Under the pieces are notes generated by a model. That model had not been told where the DNA came from, made no database searches, and saw nothing but the letters and a program-made list of their open reading frames with translations. Below, in pieces: positions 47,847-58,951 of a stretch of DNA of 64,000 nucleotides. The DNA is from Pandoraea sp. (GTDB lineage Bacteria > Pseudomonadota > Gammaproteobacteria > Burkholderiales > Burkholderiaceae): assembly GCF_004297875.1 (NCBI RefSeq), contig NZ_SCSK01000040.1:1-64000 (forward strand), given 5' to 3'. Position numbers and translations under genes: made by a program. Within the stretch, counting starts at the first letter, position 1. Each line of letters begins with the position of its first letter.

Positions 47847-49604
47847 ATGTTGACGTTGCTCAATCTCCTGTCGGGTGTGGCGTTACTGATCTGGGGCACC
47901 CATATCGTGCGCAGCGGCGTGCTGCGCGTGTATGGCGCCGACTTGCGGCGCGTGTTGAGCAGAAGCATTGCCAACCGATATCTCGCCTTCGTGGCGGGCC
48001 TGGGTGTCACCGGCCTGGTCCAAAGCAGCAACGCCACCGCGCTGATCGTCGCGTCGTTCGGCGCGCAGGGCCTGATCGCGCTGGCGCCGGCCCTGGCGAT
48101 CATGCTGGGCGCCGACGTCGGCACCGCGCTGATGGCGCGCATCCTGATTTTCGATTTTTCCTGGCTCTCGCCGTTGCTTATTTGCTGCGGCGTGGTGCTG
48201 TTTCTGTCGCGCAAGCAGTCGCGCGCCGGCCAACTGGGGCGGGTCGCGATCGGTCTCGGGCTGATCCTGCTGGCGCTGCAGCTGATCGTCGCGGCGGCGC
48301 ATCCGATGACGCAAGCCGCCGGCGTCAAGGTACTGTTCGCCTCGCTCACCGGCGATGCCGTGCTCGACACGCTGGTCGGCGCGGTATTTGCGATGGTGTC
48401 GTACTCGAGCCTGGCGGCGGTGCTGTTGACTGCCACGCTGGCGGCGTCCGGTGTCATCTCGCTGAAGGTCGCCCTGTGTCTGGTGATCGGCGCCAATCTG
48501 GGTAGCGGCATGCTGGCCATGCTGAGTTCGTCGGCGCAAAATGCGGCCGGACGGCGGGTGGTGTTCGGCAGCCTGATATTCAAGCTGATCGGCGCGGCGG
48601 CCATGCTGCCCTTTATCGATCTGGCCGGCAGTTGGGTCGGCGCGGTGTCGCTTGATCCGCAACAGACGGTGGTGAATTTCCACGTGCTGTACAACCTTGC
48701 GCGCTGCAGCATATTCCTGCTTTTCACCACCCCGATGGCGCGCCTGTGCATGCGCGTGCTGCCCGACAGGCCCGAGCAGGACGGCACGATGCGGCCGCGC
48801 CACCTCGACGAGGCAGCGCTGGCCACGCCCACGCTGGCACTGGCCAACGCGGCGCGCGAAACGCTGCGCATGGGCGACACGATCGAGGCAATGCTCAATG
48901 GCCTGCTGGGCGTGATCATCGACAGCGATGTCGAGCGCGCGCGGCAGACGCGGCGCATGGACGACGACGTCGACCAGCTCTACACGGCCGTGAAGATGTA
49001 TCTGGCGCGCATCTCGCGCGAAGAGCTCGACGAAGCGGACAGCCGCCGCTGGACCGACATCATTTCCCTCGTCATCAATCTGGAACATGCCGGCGACATC
49101 ATCGAGCGGGCGGTCGCCGACGTCGAGGAGAAAAAGATTGCTCACCGGCTGTCATTTTCGGAGGCCGGCTTGCAGGAAATCTGCGACATGCATCGGCGCC
49201 TGGTCGATAATCTGCAGCTCGGGCTGTCGGTGTTTCTCAGCGGTGATCTGAAAAGCGCGCAGCGCCTGATCCAGGCAAAGGAGCGCTTTCGCGATCTGGA
49301 GCGGGAGTATGCCAACACGCATCTGAATCGCCTGGCCGGCCAGACGGTGCAGAGCATCGAGACCAGTTCACTGCACCTGGACATCATCAGCGATCTGAAG
49401 CGGCTCAATTCGCTGTTTTGTTCCACCGCTTACCCGGTGCTCGACGATGCCGGCGCATTGCGCAAGAGCCGGCTGCGCGGCAAGCGCAAGAATGAGCGCG
49501 GCGCCGCACGCGCCGCCGAGGCGCCGTTCGCCTCGCCACCGCAATCGACAGAGGAAAATACCGATGGCACTGAGCATCCCGGACATCCGCAAGTTATTCG
49601 ATGA
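47847..49604 (+). CDS. Na/Pi-cotransporter family protein with C-terminal PhoU-like domain
   Basis: A 585-residue membrane protein. Two inverted Na/Pi repeats form the transport core, with the QSS motif in GLVQSSNATALIVASF and a degenerate second copy in AMVSYSSLAAVLLTAT. After about residue 330 a PhoU-like helical domain follows (ALANAARETLRMGDTIEAML and LVINLEHAGDIIERAVADVEEKK). This architecture matches NptA/YjbB proteins; E. coli YjbB exports phosphate when overproduced. Next to PhnA, which releases phosphate inside the cell, a phosphate-release or balancing role is plausible. ATG 47847 begins the first membrane helix. The last 41 bases overlap the HD-domain gene. Confidence 0.88.
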   Translation: MLTLLNLLSGVALLIWGTHIVRSGVLRVYGADLRRVLSRSIANRYLAFVAGLGVTGLVQSSNATALIVASFGAQGLIALAPALAIMLGADVGTALMARILIFDFSWLSPLLICCGVVLFLSRKQSRAGQLGRVAIGLGLILLALQLIVAAAHPMTQAAGVKVLFASLTGDAVLDTLVGAVFAMVSYSSLAAVLLTATLAASGVISLKVALCLVIGANLGSGMLAMLSSSAQNAAGRRVVFGSLIFKLIGAAAMLPFIDLAGSWVGAVSLDPQQTVVNFHVLYNLARCSIFLLFTTPMARLCMRVLPDRPEQDGTMRPRHLDEAALATPTLALANAARETLRMGDTIEAMLNGLLGVIIDSDVERARQTRRMDDDVDQLYTAVKMYLARISREELDEADSRRWTDIISLVINLEHAGDIIERAVADVEEKKIAHRLSFSEAGLQEICDMHRRLVDNLQLGLSVFLSGDLKSAQRLIQAKERFRDLEREYANTHLNRLAGQTVQSIETSSLHLDIISDLKRLNSLFCSTAYPVLDDAGALRKSRLRGKRKNERGAARAAEAPFASPPQSTEENTDGTEHPGHPQVIR

Positions 49605-50115
49605 ATTTGGCGCAATGGCCTACAGCGGCGAGCCGGTCACGCAACTCGAGCATGCGCTGCAAAGCGCGCAGCTGGCCGAGCAGGAGAGCGCCGGTGACGC
49701 ACTGGTGGCGGCCAGCCTGCTGCATGATCTCGGGCATTTGCTCAATCGCCAGGGTGAAACGCCGACCGCGCGAGGCATCGACGATCTCCATCAATATTAC
49801 GCACTGCCGTTCTTGCGGCCGATGTTCGACGACGCCGTGCTCGAGCCGATCCGGCTGCACGTCGACGCCAAGCGCTGCCTGTGTGCGATCGATGCCGAAT
49901 ACTTCGGGCGGCTGTCCGCCGACTCGGTGCGCAGCCTGGCGTTGCAGGGCGGTGTCTACAGCGCGCCGCAGGCCCAGGCGTTCATGGCGCAGCCGTTCGC
50001 CGCGGATGCCATGCGCCTGCGTCGCTGGGACGATCAGGCCAAGCGTGCCGGGCTGCCGACGCCCCCGCTGAGCCATTATCTGGCGGCGCTCGAGCGCGTG
50101 GCGCGCGCCGCGTGA
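49564..50115 (+). CDS. PhnZ/TmpB-type HD-domain protein of phosphonate cluster
   Basis: A 183-residue HD-domain protein. It contains the PhnZ-type segment YSGEPVTQLEHALQSAQLAE, then LLHDLGHLL and a later LHVDAK. Counting residues gives Tyr20, Glu23, His30, His54, Asp55, His58 and His76. These correspond with constant spacing to Tyr24, Glu27, His34, His58, Asp59, His62 and His80 that I recall for PhnZ, a mixed-valent diiron oxygenase that cleaves a C-P bond. The ribosome site AGAGGAAA and ATG 49564 lie inside the end of the Na/Pi gene. No alpha-ketoglutarate dioxygenase partner is seen. It could also be a regulator or phosphohydrolase. Correspondence with PhnZ is from memory, so needs alignment. 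Confidence 0.88.
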   Translation: MALSIPDIRKLFDEFGAMAYSGEPVTQLEHALQSAQLAEQESAGDALVAASLLHDLGHLLNRQGETPTARGIDDLHQYYALPFLRPMFDDAVLEPIRLHVDAKRCLCAIDAEYFGRLSADSVRSLALQGGVYSAPQAQAFMAQPFAADAMRLRRWDDQAKRAGLPTPPLSHYLAALERVARAA

Positions 50116-50149
50116 TGGCGCGCCGGGCGGCAGACGCCGCGGCCCGTGC

Positions 50150-51151
50150 TCAGACCAGGCCGCGCCTGGCCAGCTCGCTTTTCAGGTAGCCGTAATAGAT
50201 CGGCGCGGCCACCAGGCCGGGCAACCCGAACGCGGCCTCCATGACGACCATGGCCAGCAGCAGCTCCCACGCGCGCGCGCGGATTTCGGTGCCGACGATG
50301 CGTGCGTTGAGGAAGTACTCCAGCTTGTGGATGACGACCAGGAATATCAACGCCGCCAGCGCGACATACAGCGAGACCGACAGCGCCAGCACGACGATCA
50401 CGGTGTTGGAAATCAGGTTGCCGATCACCGGCAGCAGGCCGACGATAAAGGTCACGATAATCATCGTTTTGCGCAGCGGCAGCTGCACGCCGAACAGCGG
50501 CAACGCCCCGATCAGGAAGATTGCCGTGAAAATCGTGTTGAGTGTGGAGATCTTGACCTGCGCGAACACGATGCGGCGAAAGGCATCGGCAAACAGTTGA
50601 ACGCGTTGTGCCAGGGCTGCGGCGAGCGGCCGCATGTCACCCAGCGGGCGGATGCTGGTGAGCGTGATCAGTGCGCCGAGCACCATGCCCACGACAATAT
50701 GCACGAACGCGTTGACCGCTTCCTTGCCGAAGAATTGCACTTCCTGGGTGTGGTCGCGCAAATAGCCGAGCAGCGCGTTGCTGATATCCTGCGAGTCGTC
50801 CGGCAAGCGGTTGACGATCCATAGCGGCAATTGCGTGCGCGCCTGATCGACGATTTCCATGAATTTGCCCATCAGGCGCGTCATGTGGCCGGCGTCGCTG
50901 CGAAAAAAAGAAACGACGGCGAAAATCGCCAGGGTGAGCAGGCTGACGATCAGCATCGTCAGCAAGGCCACCGCGACGAGCCGCGCGCGCTCGTTGGAAA
51001 TGCGCAGCTGCAGGCGTGGCGCGAGCATATGCACCAGGTGATACACCAGCAGGCCCGACAGCAAGGCCGAAAGCAGATGGATTCGCAGCACCAGCCACAG
51101 CAGCAGCGCTGCGATGACCCAACTGGCGATGTCGATGATGCGCTGGTTCAA
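50150..51151 (-). CDS. AI-2E transporter family permease (PerM/YdiK type)
   Basis: A 333-residue integral membrane protein with about seven to eight segments. The N-terminus has two hydrophobic segments (VIAALLLWLVLRIHLLSALLSG), then a soluble stretch of about 90 residues. The C-terminal part has FVGLLPVIGNLISNT-like and GLPGLVAAPIYYGYLKSEL signatures. The family includes TqsA and PerM, whose substrates are mostly unknown. The start at TTG 51151 is supported by GGAG eight bases upstream and by the lack of a better in-frame codon after a stop. It follows uvrA by 22 bases and may be cotranscribed. Confidence 0.85.
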   Translation of the reverse strand: MNQRIIDIASWVIAALLLWLVLRIHLLSALLSGLLVYHLVHMLAPRLQLRISNERARLVAVALLTMLIVSLLTLAIFAVVSFFRSDAGHMTRLMGKFMEIVDQARTQLPLWIVNRLPDDSQDISNALLGYLRDHTQEVQFFGKEAVNAFVHIVVGMVLGALITLTSIRPLGDMRPLAAALAQRVQLFADAFRRIVFAQVKISTLNTIFTAIFLIGALPLFGVQLPLRKTMIIVTFIVGLLPVIGNLISNTVIVVLALSVSLYVALAALIFLVVIHKLEYFLNARIVGTEIRARAWELLLAMVVMEAAFGLPGLVAAPIYYGYLKSELARRGLV

Positions 51152-51173
51152 AGCCTTGACTCCAAGATGCGCT

Positions 51174-54038
<2,865 letters not shown>

Positions 54039-54156
54039 CGGCGCTTCCGGAGGATCGTCGCTCGCTCCCCGCAGCGCGCCTTCGGCGGCGATCAGTCGGA
54101 CGGGGGGTAAAAACCGGGCGAACAAACCTGCTAATATACCTAAGTTTGAAGTTCAG

Positions 54157-54179
54157 GGTCAGCTCTGCCGGAGCTGACC
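54157..54179. promoter_or_regulatory. Inverted repeat upstream of the MFS gene
   Basis: GGTCAGCTC-TGCCG-GAGCTGACC has perfect 9-bp arms. It lies 53 bases before ATG 54232 in the 193-base gap shared by divergent uvrA and the MFS gene. No T-run follows, so a protein operator or leader hairpin is more likely than a terminator. Confidence 0.6.
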
Positions 54180-54231
54180 AGCCAGGATGCCCGCCAGGGC
54201 GTTCTCCTGTACAACGCAGTTCCTCATATTC

Positions 54232-55446
54232 ATGGCTATCGAAACCGCTTCTCATGCGAGCCCCGCTGCCGGCGGCGATCGCATGACACCCTCCGAACGG
54301 CGCGCCAGTGCCTCCCTGGCCGCGATATTCGCCTTGCGCATGCTGGGCCTGTTCCTGATCATGCCGGTCTTCACGGTTTATGCGAAGACCGTGCCGGGCG
54401 GCAACAACACCGTCCTGATCGGCCTGGCCATCGGCATCTACGGCTTTACCCAGGCGCTCCTCTATATTCCCTACGGCTGGCTCTCCGACCGCCTGGGCCG
54501 CAAGCCGGTCATCGTGTTCGGGCTGGTGATATTCGCGCTTGGCAGCTTCGTCGCGGCGCTCTCGCACGACATCCTGTGGATCATCGTCGGCCGCGCCATC
54601 CAGGGCGCCGGGGCGATTTCCTCGGCGGTCATCGCGCTGGTGGCCGATCTGACCTCCGAGGCCCACCGCACCAAGGCCATGGCAATGATCGGCGGCAGCA
54701 TCGGCATGTCGTTCGCGCTGGCCATCGTCGCCGCGCCCACCGTCTATCACTGGCTCGGCATGGGCGGGCTGTTCGGCGCCATCGGCATCCTCGCGATCGC
54801 GGCCATCTTCGTGGTGATCTGGGTCGTGCCGAATCCGCCGGCCGCGCCGAAAATCACCCATGCACCGTTTCGTGAGGTGCTGCGTAACCCTGAGCTGCTG
54901 CGCCTGAATTTCGGCGTGTTCGTGCTGCATGCGACGCAAACCGCACTGTTCGTGGTGATGCCCCGCATGCTCGAGGCCGCCGGCATTCCGGTCACTTCGC
55001 ACTGGAAGATCTATCTGCCGGTGATGTTCGCGTCGTTCATCGTGATGATCCCGGCGGTGATCGCCGCCGAAAAGCGCGGCAAGATGAAAGCCGTGCTGCT
55101 GGGCTCGATCGGGCTCGTGCTGGTGGCCCAGTTCGCCATGGCCGAACTGCCGCCGACCCTGCTGGTGCTGACCGTGCTGCTGTTCATCTACTTTGCCGGC
55201 TTCAATGTGCTCGAAGCGTCGCAACCCTCGCTCGTCTCCAAGCTCGCGCCCGGCGCGCGCAAGGGCGCCGCGACCGGCATCTACAACACCACGCAGGCGC
55301 TGGGCCTGGCCAGCGGCGGCGTGCTGGGCGGCTGGCTGCTCAAGCACCACGGCCAGCATTCGATCTTTTTCGTTTGCGCCGGCATGGCCCTGCTCTGGCT
55401 TATAATCGCCGGCTCAATGAAAGCGCCGGCGCCGCGTAAAGCCTGA
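54232..55446 (+). CDS. MFS transporter, YajR-like
   Basis: A 404-residue transporter with 12 predicted membrane segments. After a short polar start it has SLAAIFALRMLGLFLIMPVF, resembling the YajR N-terminus, and the MFS motif A in GWLSDRLGRKPVIVFGLV. It lacks the C-terminal soluble YAM domain of E. coli YajR. The gene is divergent from uvrA and 32 bases upstream of ssb, an order seen in Burkholderiales. The substrate is unknown. ATG 54232 was chosen; ATG 54283 (MTPSERRAS) is an alternative and gives a start closer to the first membrane helix. Confidence 0.87.
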   Translation: MAIETASHASPAAGGDRMTPSERRASASLAAIFALRMLGLFLIMPVFTVYAKTVPGGNNTVLIGLAIGIYGFTQALLYIPYGWLSDRLGRKPVIVFGLVIFALGSFVAALSHDILWIIVGRAIQGAGAISSAVIALVADLTSEAHRTKAMAMIGGSIGMSFALAIVAAPTVYHWLGMGGLFGAIGILAIAAIFVVIWVVPNPPAAPKITHAPFREVLRNPELLRLNFGVFVLHATQTALFVVMPRMLEAAGIPVTSHWKIYLPVMFASFIVMIPAVIAAEKRGKMKAVLLGSIGLVLVAQFAMAELPPTLLVLTVLLFIYFAGFNVLEASQPSLVSKLAPGARKGAATGIYNTTQALGLASGGVLGGWLLKHHGQHSIFFVCAGMALLWLIIAGSMKAPAPRKA

Positions 55447-55478
55447 ATCGGCCCCCGCATTAAATCTGGAGAACGTCC

Positions 55479-55967
55479 ATGGCATCAGTCAACAAAGTCA
55501 TTCTGGTCGGCAACCTCGGGGCTGACCCGGAAACCCGCTACATGCCAAGCGGCGACGCCGTCACCAACATTCGCCTGGCCACCACCGATCGCTACAAGGA
55601 CAAAAGCAGCGGTGAAATGAAGGAAGCGACCGAATGGCACCGCGTGGCGTTCTTCGGGCGCCTGGCGGAAATCGCCGGCGAATACCTGAAGAAGGGCTCG
55701 CCGGTCTACATCGAAGGCCGCATCCGCACCCGCCAGTGGGAAAAGGACGGCCAGAAGCAATACACCACCGAAATCGTCGCCGAGCAGATGCAAATGCTGG
55801 GCGGCCGCGGTGAAGGTGGTGGCGGCGGCGGTGGTGGTGGAGGCTACTCGCGCGAATCGTCGGGCGGCGGCGCGCCGGCCCGTTCGGCCCCGTCGCGCTC
55901 GGCACCGGCCGCATCCAAGCCGGCCGGCGGCGGATTCGACGACATGGACGACGATATTCCGTTCTAA
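55479..55967 (+). CDS. ssb: Single-stranded DNA-binding protein
   Basis: A 162-residue SSB. The N-terminal OB fold has [20 protein letters not shown] and [22 protein letters not shown]; a flexible Gly-rich linker with runs of Gly, Ser and Ala follows; and the acidic C-terminal tip ends DMDDDIPF, the binding site for replication and repair partners. The AT-biased linker typical of E. coli is replaced by Gly/Ala/Pro, as expected in a GC-rich host. A strong terminator follows. GGAGAACGTCC precedes ATG 55479. Confidence 0.97.
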   Translation: MASVNKVILVGNLGADPETRYMPSGDAVTNIRLATTDRYKDKSSGEMKEATEWHRVAFFGRLAEIAGEYLKKGSPVYIEGRIRTRQWEKDGQKQYTTEIVAEQMQMLGGRGEGGGGGGGGGGYSRESSGGGAPARSAPSRSAPAASKPAGGGFDDMDDDIPF

Positions 55968-55992
55968 CCACCCGAATCGTCCGGTGCAGCGA

Positions 55993-56049
55993 GGGCCGGA
56001 GAAATGCATACCCCACTCGGGCAGCGCATTTCTCCGGCCCTTGTTTTTT
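55993..56049 (+). terminator. Strong Rho-independent terminator after ssb
   Basis: A perfect 15-bp stem (GGGCCGGAGAAATGC and its complement) encloses an 18-base loop and is followed by TTGTTTTTT. It ends the MFS-ssb unit 25 bases after the ssb stop and 10 bases before the convergent LacI gene's end. Confidence 0.95.
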
Positions 56050-56058
56050 GGAGGCGCG

Positions 56059-57075
56059 TCAGCGCGCCGCTTTGCGCGGCGGGCCGCTGGTGCCGCGCGC
56101 GACGAGTTCGATCGGCAGGCACTCGTTGGGCGGCATCTGGCCGCTGGCGAGCCACTGCAGCAGCAGCCCGGCGGCGTGCTGGCCCAGTTCGTGGGTCGGC
56201 AGGTGGATGGTGGTCAGGCTCGGCGTGAGCTGCGACGAGATCGGCAGGTTATCGCAACCGACGATCGACAATTCCCCCGGCACGTCGATGCCCAGCGCCT
56301 GGGCTTCGAACAGGCACCCCATGGCCAGCACGTCGTTGCCGCAGAAGATACCGGTCGGGCGCGGACGCAGCTCGAGCAGCGCCCTGAGCCCGGCCCGACC
56401 GCCCTCGAAGCCGAACGGCTGTTGAATCACGTGGCTCTCGGGCAGTTGCCGGCCGCGCTGCTCGAGCGCTTCGCGAAAACCTTCGACGCGGCTGCGGGCA
56501 CGATCGTTGTGCAGGCAATGTCCGGATATCACGCCCAAATGACGATGTCCCAGCGCGAGCAGATGCTGCGCCGCCAGCCGGCCGATCTGATGATTGTCGA
56601 AGCCGATCGACGGCTGCAGATCGGTCTTCGACCAGGTGACCAGCAGCGGCACGCGGCTGCCGCGAATCAAATCCCACGTCTGTGGCGAATGATCGGTGCC
56701 CACCAGCAGCAGCGCGTCGATCGAGCGCTCGAGCAGCGCCCGCACGAGGGCCTGCTCGGTGTCCGGATTGTATTCGTGCGCGGCGATCAGCAATTGATAG
56801 CCCGAGTTCGACAGGGTGGTCTGCAGTCCTTGCACGGCGCGCGCGAAAATCGCGTTGTCGAGGGTCGGCACGATCGCGCCGATAGTGTGGGCGCGGCCCG
56901 AGGCAAGCGCGCGCGCCGAGCCGTCGAGCACGTAACCGAGCGCGGCGATCGCTTCGCGGATGCGTATCTGTGTGTCGGGCTTGACCAGCGCAGGATTGGA
57001 CAGCGCGCGCGAGACGGTCGCGGTGGAGACGCCAGCCCGGGACGCAACGTCGCGGATACGGGGACGTGAAATCAT
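56059..57075 (-). CDS. LacI family transcriptional regulator of the sulfonate-type cluster
   Basis: A 338-residue repressor with the LacI helix-turn-helix at residues 5-25 (RIRDVASRAGVSTATVSRAL) and hinge residues (SNPALVKPDTQIRIREAIAALGY), and a C-terminal periplasmic-binding-protein-like effector domain with IGAIVPTLDNAIFARAVQGL and GIFCGNDVLAMG. It is divergent from the ABC transporter operon 182 bases away. Sites related to a 14-bp TGTAACCGCTTTCA motif occur before lacI, before the transporter and before the dehydrogenase operon, so this protein probably controls all three. ATG 57075 gives the standard start; a TTG at 57138 would extend into the promoter. Confidence 0.92.
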   Translation of the reverse strand: MISRPRIRDVASRAGVSTATVSRALSNPALVKPDTQIRIREAIAALGYVLDGSARALASGRAHTIGAIVPTLDNAIFARAVQGLQTTLSNSGYQLLIAAHEYNPDTEQALVRALLERSIDALLLVGTDHSPQTWDLIRGSRVPLLVTWSKTDLQPSIGFDNHQIGRLAAQHLLALGHRHLGVISGHCLHNDRARSRVEGFREALEQRGRQLPESHVIQQPFGFEGGRAGLRALLELRPRPTGIFCGNDVLAMGCLFEAQALGIDVPGELSIVGCDNLPISSQLTPSLTTIHLPTHELGQHAAGLLLQWLASGQMPPNECLPIELVARGTSGPPRKAAR

Positions 57076-57107
57076 GCGTTGGCTCTGAAGGTGATCGGCA
57101 GTGGCAA

Positions 57108-57121
57108 TGTAACTGCTTTCA
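57108..57121 (-). promoter_or_regulatory. Candidate LacI operator before lacI
   Basis: TGTAACTGCTTTCA on the plus strand, differing in one base from the site before the dehydrogenase operon. It lies 32 bases upstream of the lacI start codon, suited to autorepression. Confidence 0.6.
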
Positions 57122-57149
57122 TTATGAGGGATGCGCAAAATACCGTTTA

Positions 57150-57163
57150 TAGCGTAAACGCTA
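57150..57163. promoter_or_regulatory. Perfect palindrome in the lacI-transporter gap
   Basis: TAGCGTAAACGCTA is a perfect 14-bp palindrome (TAGCGT-AA-ACGCTA), just upstream of the -35 of the transporter promoter. A LacI-type site may also be read in the shifted frame CGTAAACGCTAACT. Confidence 0.55.
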
Positions 57164-57165
57164 AC

Positions 57166-57194
57166 TTGAAGATCGCCGGCAAATGAAATATCTT
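57166..57194 (+). promoter_or_regulatory. Candidate promoter of the ABC transporter operon
   Basis: TTGAAG (57166-57171) and TATCTT (57189-57194) are exactly 17 bases apart. The candidate operator at 57198-57211 begins 4 bases after the -10, over the transcription start, so a bound LacI protein would block it. Confidence 0.55.
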
Positions 57195-57197
57195 GAA

Positions 57198-57211
57198 TGA
57201 AAGCGGTTACA
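57198..57211. promoter_or_regulatory. Candidate LacI operator before the transporter operon
   Basis: TGAAAGCGGTTACA is the reverse complement of TGTAACCGCTTTCA, the site found before the dehydrogenase operon. Including flanks, the shared sequence is 18 bases. It overlaps the predicted start of transcription. Confidence 0.7.
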
Positions 57212-57257
57212 TTAACGCATCAATAGCAACGGCAGTCGAGTTGCAAGGAGACAGGCA

Positions 57258-58040
57258 GTGCGAGGATTCGGCAATACGCAGCGCGCTTGGGTCAGCCTTA
57301 TGACATTGATTGGCGCGCTGCTTCTCTGGTTTGTCGCCACCGGCCCGGCCGGCTGGGTAACCTCCATCACTTTCCCGACCCCGGCCCAGACCTGGGACTC
57401 GTTCGTGCAGATCTGCACCACCGGCTACGCGGGCGGGCGGCTCGACCAGCATATCGAGCAAAGCGTCAAGCTGGTGTTGCTGGGATTCTTCAGCGCCACG
57501 ATCATCGGCGCGCCGCTCGGCTTGTGGATGGGCTGCTCGCGCCGTGCCGAGGCGTACTTCAATCCGGTTTTCACATTGATTCGACCGATTCCTCCGCTGG
57601 CCTGGATCCCGCTGGCGATCGTCTGGCTCGGGCTGGGCGCCGCGGCCAAGGTGATGGTGATCTGGATGGCCGCCTTCGTGCCGGTCGTCATCAACAGTTA
57701 TGCCGGGGTACGAAGCATCGAGCCCCAACTGATCGAAGCCGCCGAGATGCTCGGCGTGCGCGGTAGCCGGTTTGCCTGGGAAGTGATGATTCCCGGCGCG
57801 CTACCGATGATTTTTACCGGCCTGCGCCTGTCGTTGCAGGCTGCCTGGACCACGCTGGTGGCCGGCGAATTGATCGGCGCGGTGCGCGGGCTCGGTCATG
57901 TGCTCACGCAGGGCTCGCTCGACATCTATCCGTCGATGATTCTGGTGGCGATGCTGGCCGTCGCGCTGTGCGGGTGGGTGATGACCTGGGCGCTGGGCTG
58001 GCTGGAGCGGCGTGCCATGCCGTGGAGGGCCAAGTCATGA
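57258..58040 (+). CDS. NitT/TauT-family ABC transporter permease 1
   Basis: A 260-residue permease of the SsuC/TauC family with about six membrane segments, beginning WVSLMTLIGALLLWFVAT. The EAA loop is IEAAEMLGVRGSRFAWEVMIPGALP near residue 160. The GTG start at 57258 has AAGGAG seven bases before it. It overlaps the second permease by 4 bases (ATGA), so the two membrane subunits are translationally coupled and probably form a heterodimer. Transporters of this family carry taurine, sulfonates, nitrate and similar anions; a C3 sulfonate is inferred from the downstream enzymes. Confidence 0.9.
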   Translation: MRGFGNTQRAWVSLMTLIGALLLWFVATGPAGWVTSITFPTPAQTWDSFVQICTTGYAGGRLDQHIEQSVKLVLLGFFSATIIGAPLGLWMGCSRRAEAYFNPVFTLIRPIPPLAWIPLAIVWLGLGAAAKVMVIWMAAFVPVVINSYAGVRSIEPQLIEAAEMLGVRGSRFAWEVMIPGALPMIFTGLRLSLQAAWTTLVAGELIGAVRGLGHVLTQGSLDIYPSMILVAMLAVALCGWVMTWALGWLERRAMPWRAKS

Positions 58041-58924
58041 GGAGCGCCGATCTGAGCAACGAAAAGAACCCGGCAGCGTCGAGTGCTGCCAGCTCGGCCG
58101 GTCCCGCCCGCGAGCGGCGCGCGAGCGCGGCGCGCCAGGCGCAGCGCCGCTCCAATTATGGCTATTGGGGGCTGTCGCTGGCCGGGTTGATCACCTTCTT
58201 CGGCGTCTGGTGGATTGCTGCGGCCACCGGCCTGGCGCCGCCACAATTCCTGCCCACGCCGCTGGCGGTGGCGGAAAAATTCATCCAGCTGCTGCACGAG
58301 CCGTTCGCCGGCTACACGCTGCAGCAGCATCTGTGGTCGAGCCTGTTGCGGTATTTGATGGGCTTTGGCCTGGCTGCGGTGATCGGCTTGCCGCTGGGTT
58401 TGCTGATGGGGTGGTTCCGCTGGCTCGACTACATCGTCGCGCCGCTGTTCGAGGTGGTTCGCTTCATCGCGCCGATTGCCTGGGTGCCGTTCGCGGCGCT
58501 GTGGTTCGGCACGGGCATCGGCGGGCCGATTCTGATCATTTTCACCGGCGCGTTTCCGCCGTGCGTGGTCAATGCCTATCGCGGCGCCAAATACGTCGAC
58601 AACACCCTGCTCGAGGCCGCGCGCATGCTCGGCGTGCCGACGCGGATGATCCTGTTCGAGGTGCTGCTGCCGGCGGCCACGCCGTCGATCATCGCGGGTT
58701 TGAGAGTGTCCGCCGGACTGGGCTGGATGTCGCTGGTCGGGGCCGAATTGATCGTCGCCTCGAGCGGCATCGGCTACATGCTGGTCAAGGGGCAGAGCAG
58801 TATCAACACCGCCATTGTGATGAGCGGCATGATCGCCATCGGCCTGGTGGGCGGGGCGATCGACCTGGTGCTGCGCAAGATCGAGACGCTGGCGATGCGC
58901 AATCGCCAGCGCGCTCACCGCTAA
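58037..58924 (+). CDS. NitT/TauT-family ABC transporter permease 2
   Basis: A 295-residue permease, with a long polar N-terminus of about 45 residues (rich in Ala, Ser and Arg) before the first membrane segment YWGLSLAGLITFFGVWWIAA. The conserved region IAPIAWVPFAALWFGTGIGG is the SsuC/TauC-type core, and the EAA loop is LEAARMLGVPTRMILFEVLL near residue 200. ATG 58037 overlaps the stop of permease 1. The extended N-terminus is unusual for the family. The ATPase follows 27 bases later. Confidence 0.9.
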   Translation: MRSADLSNEKNPAASSAASSAGPARERRASAARQAQRRSNYGYWGLSLAGLITFFGVWWIAAATGLAPPQFLPTPLAVAEKFIQLLHEPFAGYTLQQHLWSSLLRYLMGFGLAAVIGLPLGLLMGWFRWLDYIVAPLFEVVRFIAPIAWVPFAALWFGTGIGGPILIIFTGAFPPCVVNAYRGAKYVDNTLLEAARMLGVPTRMILFEVLLPAATPSIIAGLRVSAGLGWMSLVGAELIVASSGIGYMLVKGQSSINTAIVMSGMIAIGLVGGAIDLVLRKIETLAMRNRQRAHR

Positions 58925-58951
58925 ACGCATACGGACCGAGGATACGAGAAC

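Noticed and set aside
54121..54140. Possible LexA/SOS box before uvrA
   Set aside because: CTGCTAATATACCTAAG is not a symmetric CTG-N10-CAG site, so I do not claim SOS control of uvrA from the sequence.
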